Assembly: GCA_910578335.1 (NCBI GenBank)
Contig: CAJTPU010000020.1
Location: 1 to 61,381, forward strand
DNA: 61,381 nt
Direction of reading: 5' to 3'
DNA from: an uncultured Lachnospiraceae bacterium
Lineage (GTDB): Bacteria; Bacillota; Clostridia; Lachnospirales; Lachnospiraceae
A program made the position numbers and the translations under genes. The notes beneath the pieces were generated by a model that saw only the letters and a list, made by a program, of their open reading frames with translations, did no database searches and was not told where the DNA came from. This document shows, piece by piece, positions 34,342-43,915 of this stretch; position 1 is the stretch's first letter; every line of letters starts with the position of its first letter.

Positions 34342-35568
34342 TTACCATGTAACAGTACTATTTAATGTATTGTTTCCCATATTGGCAGTAGCATATTGAT
34401 ACAGACCGAAGCCGACAACATCTCCATGAATAAGGGAAGGGTATTGTTCAGAAATTTCTTTCAGTGTAAAGGTATAAAGCCCATTTGCAGGTATCGGTAC
34501 TGTTATCCAAGTTGTTGAATTTTCTTGCTGTATAATCGTACCGTCCGCCCTAAAGCAGTATGCCAGACGTCTTTCGGTTTTGGTTACGGGGGCAGTGCTG
34601 AATATGGATATATTGCTGTTCAAGTCAGGAATCCTAAAAAGAATGCTCCTTGACGAATTCAGATACCCGCCGGCAGTTTCCATATTGTAAGCGGAATAAT
34701 CTGCGCCATCTAACAGGAAAATATATGTAACATTAGCGGAGCCGTATAAATTCAGTTCTCTCGAGTTATTTGTTTTAAAAGGGGTTACTGTATCTGCACC
34801 TGCCTTTATATATCCATAATTTCCATTTGCATCCATGCCAAAGGTAATTCCGCCCAGACTGTCGGTTAAGTTATGACTTAGCACAGAGTATGCATCCGCA
34901 AGTGCTTTCTGGCTTGCGCCCATACCGTTGGCGGCGGCTCCTTCTGAAACCGCGCTGCGATACGTGTCCGATAATTTTACATGTCCAAATGAACTTGCGG
35001 TTGCATTGGAAGAGACGTGTCCGATTAGGCTCGTGACTGCTTTGGAGATTTTACCCAAGGTATCGAGTGTAGGGGAAGCGCCGTTAATTAACTCGGCAAT
35101 TTTGGTATCTGTATAGGCGTTGGAATTGGTATAAACAGCATCTATGGCTTCACGCTGTAAGGCAGATACTGGTTTGCTGACATCGTTTGTGTTGTCTACC
35201 TCAGAAAGTCCGATTTGTGCTTTGGTTAGGACATGGGGATTGTCTGTGTCAGACAAGTGCGAGGAGAGTCTGTCAGACAGGCTTTTCCCGAGCGCACCAT
35301 CAAAAACAGTGTTTTCCGAAGAGCCGAAAGGCAGATTGTCGGAAGGAATTTTTCGATTGCTGTCCAAGGGAGCTAAGCCGCCGGCAGAATCGATAGAGGA
35401 TTGTCTTATGAAATAATTTACGATTTCTTCATGTTCTTTTATGTAGTTTATCAGGCTGCTCAATGAAATTTTCTGTGTGGTGGTATCGTTTTCGATAATA
35501 AAAATATCTTCATCCTTTGCAAGAGTGGTTTCAGGCAGGTCAGTTATTTTGATTCTTCCGTTAGCCAT
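34342..35568 (-). CDS. Modular tail-fibre protein, copy 1
   Basis: The 408-residue paralogue of the two other fibres has RIKITDLPETTLAKDEDIFI at the N-terminus and NPHVLTKAQIGLSEVDNTND. It lacks the ALQEGGGISDALDA segment present in the other two copies. The linker NGNYGYIKAGADTVTPFK leads to a unique C-terminal domain with ANVTYIFLLDGADYSAYN. First fibre after the 92-residue protein. The ribosome site is AAAGGAG. Confidence 0.75.
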   Translation of the reverse strand: MANGRIKITDLPETTLAKDEDIFIIENDTTTQKISLSSLINYIKEHEEIVNYFIRQSSIDSAGGLAPLDSNRKIPSDNLPFGSSENTVFDGALGKSLSDRLSSHLSDTDNPHVLTKAQIGLSEVDNTNDVSKPVSALQREAIDAVYTNSNAYTDTKIAELINGASPTLDTLGKISKAVTSLIGHVSSNATASSFGHVKLSDTYRSAVSEGAAANGMGASQKALADAYSVLSHNLTDSLGGITFGMDANGNYGYIKAGADTVTPFKTNNSRELNLYGSANVTYIFLLDGADYSAYNMETAGGYLNSSRSILFRIPDLNSNISIFSTAPVTKTERRLAYCFRADGTIIQQENSTTWITVPIPANGLYTFTLKEISEQYPSLIHGDVVGFGLYQYATANMGNNTLNSTVTW

Positions 35569-35583
35569 GAATCATATTCTCCT

Positions 35584-35862
35584 TTATAATTTTACATTTC
35601 CCCTGATAGCGCTGATGTACATGTCCTTCAGGTTTTTGATTCCACAGGGCATGGTAACCCATACGCCCTGTGTGATTTTTAACGGTATACCAAGTCCGTT
35701 TTGAACAGTATATAAATGTCCTTCCCGCACGATTTGATAAGTACCGTCGTTGTTTATGCCGTAAATGACGGAGGGGAAGGTTTTGTCATAATAAGCAGCG
35801 GAGAGCTTTTCTGTCAGCTTTTTTTCTATGGCGCTGAGTATGATGTCATTTAATTTATTCAT
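35584..35862 (-). CDS. Small tail protein (92 aa)
   Basis: The protein is beta-rich after an N-terminal helix: MNKLNDIILSAIEKKL, VIYGINNDGTYQIVREGHLY, GVWVTMPCGIKNLKDMYISA in order. Small OB-like proteins of this size lie next to hub genes in Firmicutes phage tails and may plug or cap the tail tip. The family is not certain. Confidence 0.55.
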   Translation of the reverse strand: MNKLNDIILSAIEKKLTEKLSAAYYDKTFPSVIYGINNDGTYQIVREGHLYTVQNGLGIPLKITQGVWVTMPCGIKNLKDMYISAIRGNVKL

Positions 35863-35938
35863 GTTTTCCTCGTTTCTGTTTCCTGATTTTCATTACGGAA
35901 GACCAATGCGATTCCTTATCTTTATGTCCTGCTTTCTA

Positions 35939-38900
35939 TTACTTACGACGGTGGGAATGCTGTATATTATCCAATGGCAGCCGTTCTAAGGACTTTAGGA
36001 TATATTCCGCGCCGGAATGGTTGGTGACATTTGGACAGCTTATGGTGAGGCTGTCTATGTGTATTTGGGAGGCTTTGTCGGAATATGGTGCGGTATGTCC
36101 GTTACTGATAGCGGAGAAGGAGCAATATCTTTCGGCGTTTGCAATGATATTGTGCTGCTGCTCAGGGGTGATGACAAGCTCTCCGTGCTGCAATATGGCG
36201 GGCAGCTCATTTGGAAGCAGATTTTCGCCGGCAAGCTTCTGCAGTATGGAAAGGGAGCGTCCGGCGGGGGCGAAAAGCCCCGGTACAGTGGCGTAGCCTT
36301 CGTCAAGCCCGCCGTGGAAGCGTGCCATGGTGGTGTGGAAACGGGAGGAAATATTGAAGCCTGCCGTTCCGATGCCTATAGTGCTGGTGGAAGGGCTTTG
36401 GGGGAGACCGTCATCTTTGCCAGGGTTTTTGCCGTCTGTCGTTCCTAGGCTTTGCTTGTAGGGGGTATCCCCTACTTTTCCGCCTGCAGTATTGCCGGCA
36501 TTGGCATCCGCCCTGATTCTGGCGGCATTGGCAGCGGCGTCCGCCTGTGCCTGCTGTAACGCAATGTACTGCTCCGTAAAACTTCTTAAGGTGTCAAGCC
36601 TGCCGTTTAAGACATCCCTTTCCCATTCGGAACCCATAATTTCAGCAGCAATAAGCTTATCCTGCTGTTCCGCATAAATAGCAGAGATTTCGTTCCATTT
36701 GTCCTTATAGGATTCAAGTGCCTCAATCTGTATGTCAAGGCTCTTTGTTGCATTTTCCATTTCTGCCTTAAGGGATTCTACCTGTGTTTCAAGGCATGAG
36801 ATATTTAACCGGATTTCCTTGTCTGCAAGGTCGTCCTCAGCGTCGCGCACAGCTTCCATATCTGCTTCATAGATAAACTGTCCGCCGTTATATATCCTGT
36901 TTACACGCTGGTTCCTTGCACGCTCTGCTTCATACTGTGCCTTTTCAAGGTCAATCTGCTCCTTGCGTGCATCATTTGCCTTGTTTAACGCATCGATTTC
37001 TCCCTGTATGGCGTCGATTCTTACCTGATAGGAGTTTTCAATGGCTTCCTTCTGTTTTTTCAGCCTGTCGATTTCTTCGTCGAGCCTGTCCGTTACGGCG
37101 TTCACAGCCCTGTCGTGGAGGGAGAGCTGGTTTGCATACATGCTTTCAAGGGCATCATAATATTCTTCCGCTTTGATTTTGCCGTCGCGGTAGTAGTCCT
37201 CTGTTATCTGCCTGCGCTTGTCCGTATATTCCTTAAAGGTGATGAGGTTTGCGGCAAGCTGCTTTTCTAAAAGGTCGGTTTCTTTATCGAGGAGTGCTTT
37301 CCAGTCGGTTTCTGCCTGTTTGGAGGCAGAAGAGGAGGATGACGATTTGCTGCTGTCAGGTGCCTTGTATTCTATGCTTACAGGATTGAACTGGAAGTTA
37401 GTTACTTCGTCTTGAAAATCCTGTTGTAAAGTTCTTATGCGGTCTGCCAGCATGGAATACGCGAGGGTGTTGGTAATTCCTTCCGCTTCCGCTTTCTCCT
37501 GTACAGCTTTTAACCTGATTAATTCTGACAGTGCCCCTGTTGCAATACCAGAGGCTTTTGCAAGAGCCATGACATTGTTAATATCTGCTTCTGTGTCAAG
37601 CAGTGTTTCATTTGCAAGAAGCTTCTGCAATTGTAATGCCGCAAGGGTACTGCTGCAGTTGCCTGCTTCTGCCTGCTCTGCCATAAAGGCAAGTGTTTCG
37701 CTGTCTGTTGCTTCTGTGAGTTCGCTCCCGTTTTCGGCAAGGTATTTCTTTGAAAGCGCCAGCTCTTCATTCTTCAGTGCAAGTGCTTCCGTAACTACTG
37801 CTTCCGCATTGGTAACGCCCATCTGTTCAAGCTGTTTTTGGATTGCCTTTGCAGTCTCATTGTTTAGCTGCTCTAATGTGCCTGTGCTGTAGAGGTATGC
37901 GGTGGCAAGGTCATTGAATGCCTGCTGTACTTCCGTTTCAGAGCCTCCGTTTGTGAGTACTGCAAAGAAGGGTTCAAGCTGTGAGGGGTCAAATGTAACG
38001 CCGATTTCTTCCCCGATTTCGGCAAAGGATTTGCGGAGGCTTTCCAGCGTATTATTGTCTATGGAATCAAGGGAGAAAATTTCATTCCCATTGCCATCCG
38101 TCCGAAAGATTTCACTGTAAAGCCTGCCGAGCTCTGTAAACTGTGGTGCAAGCTGTGTGGCAATGGTGGAGATGGAAGAGGAGATGTCAGGGATAAAATT
38201 TTTTGTATCCGCTATAGAATGTTTTGCTTCTTCTATCCTGGCAATCAGTCCATCCCATGTCAGAAAACCATTTTCTGAAATTTTTAAATTTGCGGCAATC
38301 TGCAGCTCTTCAAAAGTAAGTTCACCAACCTTGTAATCAAATGCATCGTGGAGCTTGGCTTTGACAATGTCTGTAAGTTCATTAATCGTATCGGTTTGGT
38401 TCTCTATGCCGAGAGGAAGCTTTATGCCATTTTTATTGCAGTATGCCCGAACTGCTTTGAAAACAGAATCGAGCCTGTCAGTATATTCTTGTACGGTTTC
38501 GTTATTTGACGGAGGGGAATATAATTCTGACAATGCACTTTTGACTGTGCTGTCATCGATATTTGCTATTGCAAGAATGTAATTTTCTTCAAGCCATTCG
38601 GACACTTCATCCCAGTTGCCTGTATTGACTCCATCTGCTCTTGCCTCTGCAAGCCAGTCGGTGTTAAACAACATTTCTCTGATAACGTTTTGCATATCGG
38701 AATCTTGTAATGAGATGTAAGCCCAATCCTGCGTCAGCCATGTGTTCAGATATTTATTGAAATCAGCGTTTTCAGCCTTGATTTTGTTGTTATAGTTTGA
38801 AACATCTTTTTCAGCCTTATGCAGGGCGCTGCTGATTTCCTTCAATGCCTCTTCATAATCGGTAAGGGAAAATGAGACAAGACCGAAAGTGGAAGGGTCT

Positions 38901-39991
38901 TTTGTACTTTCATCTACAATACTGTATGCAATACCAAGTTCGCGCAGGACTTCGCGGGTTTGATGGTATCCGTCAAGTGTGAGGACATCGTCGCTGTTAT
39001 AAACTCTGCTGTTATATAGCTTGTCAATATCCTGCAGCGAGTCATAGGCGGTCTGCAATTTGTCCTGCCATTCTTTCTTGCGTGTCAGCTCTTTCAGCAT
39101 GTCGGAGTAATCCTGATTGTAGCCTTTTAGGATATCCGGCATTTTATCCATGATTTCCTGCTCAGCCAATGCCTTTTCCGCTTCAACAAGGCGGTTTAGG
39201 CTTCCTGTTATGGTATTTACGTCACCGGACAGGTTTAGGATGGCATCCCCGTTGTCATTATAACTTCTGGTCAGGGAGGGGAAAAGCTCTGCAAGCTGGT
39301 TGCTTAAATTCAGAAATTCAGTATATTCTTCCGTTGTTAATTTCTCGTTTTCTCCCGTGACTTGATTGATGCCCTGTGCGAGTTCAGCATACCGATGTTT
39401 CATGCCGGATACACTGGAATTTAACTCTCTGTAGCTGTTTGTAATCTCATCTGCAGTCTGTCTTGCTTCCGCAGCCGCCTCCGATATATGCTGGCGGTAC
39501 TGCTTGATGCCGGCGACAATACCTGCAATAGCGCCTGCCGCCAGTGCAACCCACCCCATCGGGTGGGCTGACAGGAAAGCCAGGAAGGAAGCGGCGGCTT
39601 CTTTCATTCTAATCCCCAGTCCCTTGAGGGCACCGCCCATGCTGAGAGAGGAGGCTGCGGCCTTGCTCTGTTCCTTGGCAAGTGTATTTGCTGCCGCGGC
39701 ATTTGCGATTTCTGCTGCAGTGGTTTTTAGCAATTTTCCATGTAAACCGCTTGCAGACAGGATTGTTTTAATTTGTGCTTTTTTAAGGTTTGATTGTGCA
39801 AGAGCGGTTTTGAGTGTTTCTGTAGTGTATGACTTACCGATTAGTATTAATTTTTCTTCACTTGTATTTGGATTACTTACTGCACTTGTTACTTTATTTA
39901 AGATTTCCGTATTTTTGGCGAGAGATTGTAGTTGCGTTCTGTTTAGTCCCAATGTGTAATAAATAATATAAATTATCGTGGGGTAAATCAT
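35939..39991 (-). pseudogene. Tape-measure protein, main (C-terminal) part of a split gene
   Basis: The 1350-codon frame is a tail tape measure. It has long helical and coiled-coil stretches (AEKDVSNYNNKIKAENADFN, IDRLKKQKEAIENSYQVRID, EKAQYEAERARNQRVNRIYN), a hydrophobic hairpin (MGWVALAAGAIAGIVAGIKQ), and a C-terminal LPAILQHGELVITPEQQHNI tail. Its first ~14 residues (MIYPTIIYIIYYT) are unlike tape measures and have no ribosome site. The matching N-terminal part lies 1 kb upstream at 40975-41568. The gene is therefore split by an insert; unless this is an intron, the product is truncated. Confidence 0.8.
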
Positions 39992-39992
39992 A

Positions 39993-40441
39993 ATGACAGT
40001 GCAGGAGATGGTAGATGAAATAAATAGTCATGGAACCACAGATGAATATGGAAGAAATGCAAATCTTGACTTTTTTTATGAGTTAAAAGATTTGTTGGAT
40101 GATAATAAGGAAAAGGAAGCAGCTATTCTTATTCAAGGATGTTTCAATTGTGAGAGAGAAACTGCAAATAATGTTCTTGTAGAATTCAAGAAACAGATTT
40201 ATGATGACTTAAAAAACTTGTTGATGAAATCAGAGAATCTCTAACACCGGCACAAATCGCATACAACAATGCCGTAGCCCGCGAAATGTTAAACATCCCC
40301 AAATGCCCCATCTGCCAGTCGACAAACCTGAAAAAAATCAGCGGCTGGTCGAAATCCATGTCCACGATGGTATGGGGAGTATTTGCAGCGGGAAGGGTTT
40401 CTAAGACATGGCACTGCAATAACTGTGATTCAGAGTGGTAG
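39993..40441 (+). CDS. Zinc-ribbon protein with -1 frameshift
   Basis: Frame 0 (39993-40244) encodes a helical MTVQEMVDEINSHGTTDEYG N-terminus and stops. The -1 frame continues without a gap in sense through LVDEIRESLTPAQIAYNNAV and a zinc ribbon (PKCPICQSTNLKKISGWSKS, WHCNNCDSEW) to the TAG at 40439. The junction is A-AAA-AAC at 40211-40217, in the exact phase of a -1 slippery heptamer. The fused product would have about 149 residues. Either programmed frameshifting or loss of one A from a run explains it. No good ribosome site precedes 39993. Confidence 0.5.
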
Positions 40442-40647
40442 TTTCTTAAATATAAGTGTTCAGGTTTTTGCTCGTTAGCCGAAACACCGCGGCTAAGCGC
40501 ATTACTGAAAACCGTAAATCGCAATGCGCACTATGCGTTATTAGTAGGCGGCGTTATGGCAGCCGCCTGCTAAGAGGATGGGTATGTCTGTGGGGATTGC
40601 TCTCCGTAAAGAGTGCCGTCCTGCTCGTTGTCCATTGTCAGCAGTAC

Positions 40648-40797
40648 TTAGGCGTCTGCCGGCTCTCGCCAGCATTCCCATATACCAACAGAATCAATTT
40701 TTTCTGCTTTCGCAACCTGTCCGCGCCAGCGGGAAGGTTTGTTCTGTATTAGCCGGATTTCTCCGGTCTTACGGTTGTGTAAGAGATTTTCAAGCAT
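40648..40797 (-). CDS. Possible 49-residue protein within the insert
   Basis: ATG at 40797 is preceded by GGAGGAG at 3 bases. The product is basic and Trp-containing (RLIQNKPSRWRGQVAKAEKI, GIWECWREPADA). No family is recognised. The strong ribosome site and the orientation along the tape-measure strand suggest real translation within the inserted segment. Confidence 0.35.
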   Translation of the reverse strand: MLENLLHNRKTGEIRLIQNKPSRWRGQVAKAEKIDSVGIWECWREPADA

Positions 40798-40974
40798 TTA
40801 CTCCTCCATGTATAGTTTATACTCCGTTTTAAGGTGTTTACAGAGTCCTGTTAAAAACCCCATGTATCCACAGGCTTGTACACAGCGCCATTATGCTGCT
40901 TTCTTATCTGTGATTGCCCAGCCAAAATCTCCCGCCAAGGAATTTTAAGCCTGTCACCTCGTGTCGCCACAGGG

Positions 40975-41568
40975 TCAAGCAAAGTTTTTAACGAAATAAT
41001 TGACGAACTTTGTCATGCCGAACAGTCCGGTGCCAAGTTCGATGGTCCCAAGGGAGCCGAATTTGTCCTTTGCAGTATCGCTTAAGCTGGAAATCATGCC
41101 AAGCAGGCTATTAAAGCCGGAAACTATGTTTGGTGATTTCAGCGTTTTCTCAACAGCCTCTCCAAAGTTACTCCATGTATCAAGCATACTGCTTAAGGAA
41201 TTTTCGGTGTCGGCTTTTGTTGTTTCCAGTTCTGCGGATACTTGTGAGGAGATGGCGCCGGTCATTGTATTAGATATCCCAGAGGACATTCTCGATGGAA
41301 GTTCTGAAGATATTTTGGCAGAAAATTCGTTAGAGAATTTGGCAGAAAACTCTCTGCCTATTTCTATGGCAGCGTTTCGGGACCATTTTAACAGCTCTTT
41401 TTTCAGCCTTTCAAAGCTTTGCAGGGATTTTTCATCGGGCTTTACCTGAACCGGCAGCGGATTAATCTGCCCTTTGATTTTGTCGATGTCCCTGTTGATA
41501 TTTCTGACTGACTGCGATTGGTTGAGGACCGCTTGCAGTGCAATTTCGGAATGATTTGTTTCTGTCAT
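40975..41568 (-). pseudogene. Tape-measure protein, N-terminal part of a split gene
   Basis: The protein has 197 residues from MTETNHSEIALQAVLNQSQS. It contains DKIKGQINPLPVQVKPDEKS, a helical shaft, and LGMISSLSDTAKDKFGSLGT then ELGTGLFGMTKFVNYFVKNF, typical tape-measure N-terminal sequence. It stops directly at the junction with the insert. The remainder resumes near 39950. AGGTTACAA with upstream GGAGG-like bases precedes the ATG. Together the two parts would give about 1530 residues, implying a tail around 200-230 nm if intact. Confidence 0.75.
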
Positions 41569-41595
41569 TTGTAACCTCCGCTTTTTTCCAAGATT

Positions 41596-41775
41596 TTATT
41601 TTTCTGTGACAGTACCCGCAGAAGTATCTTCTGCGGTGTCTACAGGCGCCTCAAACAGCTTCTCTATCAGGGCGGCAAGCCCTTCTTTCCCGGCAATAAA
41701 GGAGTTGGCGGCGCCGTAGAGCGCGGCTTTTAAGCGGTACTCATTTTTCTTCATTTTAAAATATTCTCGTATCAT
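41596..41775 (-). CDS. Small tail-locus protein (59 aa)
   Basis: ATG at 41775 follows CGAGGAC. The product starts MIREYFKMKKNEYRLKAALY, continues GAANSFIAGKEGLAALIEKL and ends TSAGTVTEK. It sits 28 bases upstream of the tape-measure start. Short proteins directly before the tape measure are often tail-assembly chaperones, but this one is too short for a firm call. Confidence 0.6.
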   Translation of the reverse strand: MIREYFKMKKNEYRLKAALYGAANSFIAGKEGLAALIEKLFEAPVDTAEDTSAGTVTEK

Positions 41776-41841
41776 TTTTTGTCCTCGTTTCTGTTTTTTT
41801 GTTTGAATCCGTATTTGGTTGTGTGCTTGCGGTCAGGCGTG

Positions 41842-42351
41842 CTAAAACCCTTCCTTCAGTTTTTCACGGTAGGCTTCCTGAATAAGGTCCATGGATATTT
41901 CCACTTCGCCGTTTTCCAGATGGTTTTCTGCCAGAATTTTTTCATATTTTTCATAGGTATGGATGCAATGGGTGAAGCTGTCCTTGCTGCAGGGCCGCCC
42001 CTCGGAGACGGTAGTGGCAAAGTTATTGATTTCCCACCGCATGTCGTCAATCTGCTTATCAACAAACATGTCGGTCAGTTTTTTGATGTCGGTGCGGATT
42101 TCTTCGTCTCTTTTATCAGAGCGCTTCCGGTCTGCTTCCTGCCTTGCCTGTAGAGAGGAGAGTTCTTGAGAGGTTTGCAGGAGGAGTCTGCGTTCTTCTT
42201 TTCTTTTCCGCAGCCATTTTATTTCAAGCCCTAGTTTTTCCGCCGCCCATTCAAGGACGGACAGAATCGCTTTGACGCCAAAGAGCATCACAAAAGCGGT
42301 GAGGAAAAACGTTGTAAAATCAATATGGGTAAAGGCAGTTATCTGTTCCAT
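41842..42351 (-). CDS. Membrane-anchored coiled-coil protein
   Basis: The 169-residue protein has one N-terminal transmembrane helix (about residues 11-32, FTTFFLTAFVMLFGVKAILS). It is followed by a highly charged coiled coil (KWLRKRKEERRLLLQTSQEL, SSLQARQEADRKRSDKRDEE) and a helical C-terminus. It lies 2 bases after the holin gene. By position and topology it could be a second holin, antiholin or spanin-like lysis component. Confidence 0.55.
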   Translation of the reverse strand: MEQITAFTHIDFTTFFLTAFVMLFGVKAILSVLEWAAEKLGLEIKWLRKRKEERRLLLQTSQELSSLQARQEADRKRSDKRDEEIRTDIKKLTDMFVDKQIDDMRWEINNFATTVSEGRPCSKDSFTHCIHTYEKYEKILAENHLENGEVEISMDLIQEAYREKLKEGF

Positions 42352-42353
42352 TT

Positions 42354-42671
42354 TTATGCCGCCTTTTTCTGGGATATCTGCAGCAGGGCGGCTTCCAGCA
42401 GAATCCGAATCTGCTCCTCGGTGATAGTCTCTTTTTTAGAATTAAACATTTGGCTGATAAAGCGGAGGACATAGGCGCGCTTTGCCTCGCCGGATTTGGG
42501 AGCATCAAAGAGTATTTCTGCTGCCTGCACTGCTTTTTCCACCCATTCAGAAATGGTGTTTAATTGTGCGGCGGATATTTTGGATTTGATAAGTGGAAGG
42601 ACAAGACCGCTAATGACTGCACCCAGAACGGGTATACATAATAGAATAATGTTAAATATGGTTTCGTTCAT
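42354..42671 (-). CDS. Holin, LLH-family-like
   Basis: The 105-residue protein starts MNETIFNIILLCIPVLGAVI with one N-terminal transmembrane helix. It is followed by an amphipathic helix (ISEWVEKAVQAAEILFDAPK) and KRAYVLRFISQMF, the pattern of the phage_holin_6/LLH family. Holins open the membrane and release the endolysin. GGAAAGGAG fits 42671. It lies 82 bases after the amidase gene in the same direction. Confidence 0.8.
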   Translation of the reverse strand: MNETIFNIILLCIPVLGAVISGLVLPLIKSKISAAQLNTISEWVEKAVQAAEILFDAPKSGEAKRAYVLRFISQMFNSKKETITEEQIRILLEAALLQISQKKAA

Positions 42672-42753
42672 AAGGGAGGCTCCTTTCCGTGTAAAATAAA
42701 TTTTAGGTAATTGCGAAACGCAGTGAATATGTTTCGCAACCACCTGTAACATA

Positions 42754-43818
42754 TTAATGTAATGCGCAGTACCAGGTTTCAGGACCGACTATGCCGTCTG
42801 CCTGCAGTCCGTTATTTTTTTGAAATAGAATCGTGGCGCTTTGACAGCCGGCTCCAAAGACGCCGTCAATCCCATTGGGATTGTATTTTTGGCAAACTAA
42901 GTATGCCTGCCAGAAGGTTGCAAAAATCCCTTTAAAACCTTTGCGGATGATGTGAGCGGCTGCTGCAGTTTTGTCCGCGGTGGAAAAGAAACCGTCCGCA
43001 GGCAGCCTGCCGGCTTCCGTCTGCCATGCTTTGACAAGCGCCTTTTTTGTCTCGGGACCGTAGATGCCGTCGAGGGAAAGTGCGGACTGATAATGTGTAT
43101 TGAGCCAGCTTTGTATGGATTTTATAGCAGAAGGTATCTGCAATCTGCTGTCAGCAGCAGAGGAAAGGGAGGAGGAAGCCGGCGGTGAGGGCGCTGCTGC
43201 GGCGGGTGGAATAGAGGGAACCGGCGCATCATCAGGCAAAGCGGCAGAAGCCGGTGACTGCGGCGTCATGGTATTTGAAATTGCGCCTAGCAGCTTGTTG
43301 ACCTCGGCGGCAATGTAAGAGTGTTTGTTGTATAAATAATCACCGGGACATGCCTTTGCGGCAAACCAGCGGTGGACGGTCATATTCTGCTTTTCAATTT
43401 GTCCTACCAGCCTTTTGTCAGCGTGCCATTTTAATTCGCGGATATGGTTGCGCCGACAGATATCGGCAACCAGGGTAATCAGGGAAGAGAGTGCTTTGTC
43501 CGAAACATGCCAGCCGGTGTCTGCGCCGCCGTCATTTGCCACCTCTATCGTAACGGCACGATGGTCGTTTGCCTTGTTGGAGGTGCACCATGAACGGTCT
43601 TTTTCTTCCACGTACATGGCTATCCGCCCGTCACTGCCGACGCCGTAATTGGAGGAGGCTTTCCTGCGTGACGGTGCAAATACGTCGCCGCACCTTTCAA
43701 CAGAGAGATTGCCAGCCATACAGTGTATGGTGATGGTGTCGATGGCGTGGTTTCTGGGACTGGTTCGGTTGGGACTGATTCTGGTATGGCAGATTAATGC
43801 GCTGTTTGTGTAAGTCAT
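42754..43818 (-). CDS. N-acetylmuramoyl-L-alanine amidase (endolysin)
   Basis: Residues 20-170 are an amidase_2 domain with zinc ligands visible as TITIHCMAG, TVHRWFAAKACPGDY, and the NYGVGSDGRIAMYVEEKD region. A Pro/Ala/Ser linker (SIPPAAAAPSPPASSSLSSA) leads to two peptidoglycan-binding repeats, with LDGIYGPETKKALVKAWQ and QADGIVGPETW. It cuts the amide between muramic acid and L-alanine for lysis or tail penetration. The ATG at 43818 follows GGAG; the extension to 43848 is unsupported. Confidence 0.9.
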   Translation of the reverse strand: MTYTNSALICHTRISPNRTSPRNHAIDTITIHCMAGNLSVERCGDVFAPSRRKASSNYGVGSDGRIAMYVEEKDRSWCTSNKANDHRAVTIEVANDGGADTGWHVSDKALSSLITLVADICRRNHIRELKWHADKRLVGQIEKQNMTVHRWFAAKACPGDYLYNKHSYIAAEVNKLLGAISNTMTPQSPASAALPDDAPVPSIPPAAAAPSPPASSSLSSAADSRLQIPSAIKSIQSWLNTHYQSALSLDGIYGPETKKALVKAWQTEAGRLPADGFFSTADKTAAAAHIIRKGFKGIFATFWQAYLVCQKYNPNGIDGVFGAGCQSATILFQKNNGLQADGIVGPETWYCALH

Positions 43819-43915
43819 ATGTATACTCCATGTCCGTGCTGCGGACAAAATGTAAGGCGAGCCTTATTGATAAATGAAAAGCAGAAGGCGGTCTGAGACC
43901 GCCCTCTGCAGCAAA

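Larger units (their letters stand above)
39985..40974. other. Insert splitting the tape-measure gene
   Basis: This ~1-kb stretch interrupts the tape-measure frame. It holds a plus-strand zinc-ribbon gene (39993-40441), a minus-strand 49-codon frame (40648-40797), and about 530 bases rich in hairpins: TTAGCCG/CGGCTAA near 40475-40496, GCGCATT/AATGCGC near 40498-40529, AGGCGGC/GCCGCCT near 40546-40567, ACTCTGT/ACGGAGT and GTATA-AAC-TATAC near 40813-40855. I found no transposase, reverse transcriptase, terminal repeats or target duplication. An intron, a decayed mobile element or a structured RNA are all possible. Confidence 0.55.

Noticed and set aside
26427..35568. Repeated blocks in the fibre genes as a CRISPR array or a diversity-generating retroelement
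   Set aside because: The repeats are coding and far apart. No reverse transcriptase and no template/variable repeat pair with A-specific changes is present in the window.
39985..40974. Insert as a standard group II intron or IS element
   Set aside because: No reverse transcriptase or transposase, no domain V-like hairpin near either end, and no terminal inverted repeats or target duplication could be recognised. Left as unresolved.
40456..41085. Three overlapping plus-strand frames in the insert
   Set aside because: Biased composition, no ribosome sites, antisense to the 49-codon frame and to the tape-measure N-terminus.
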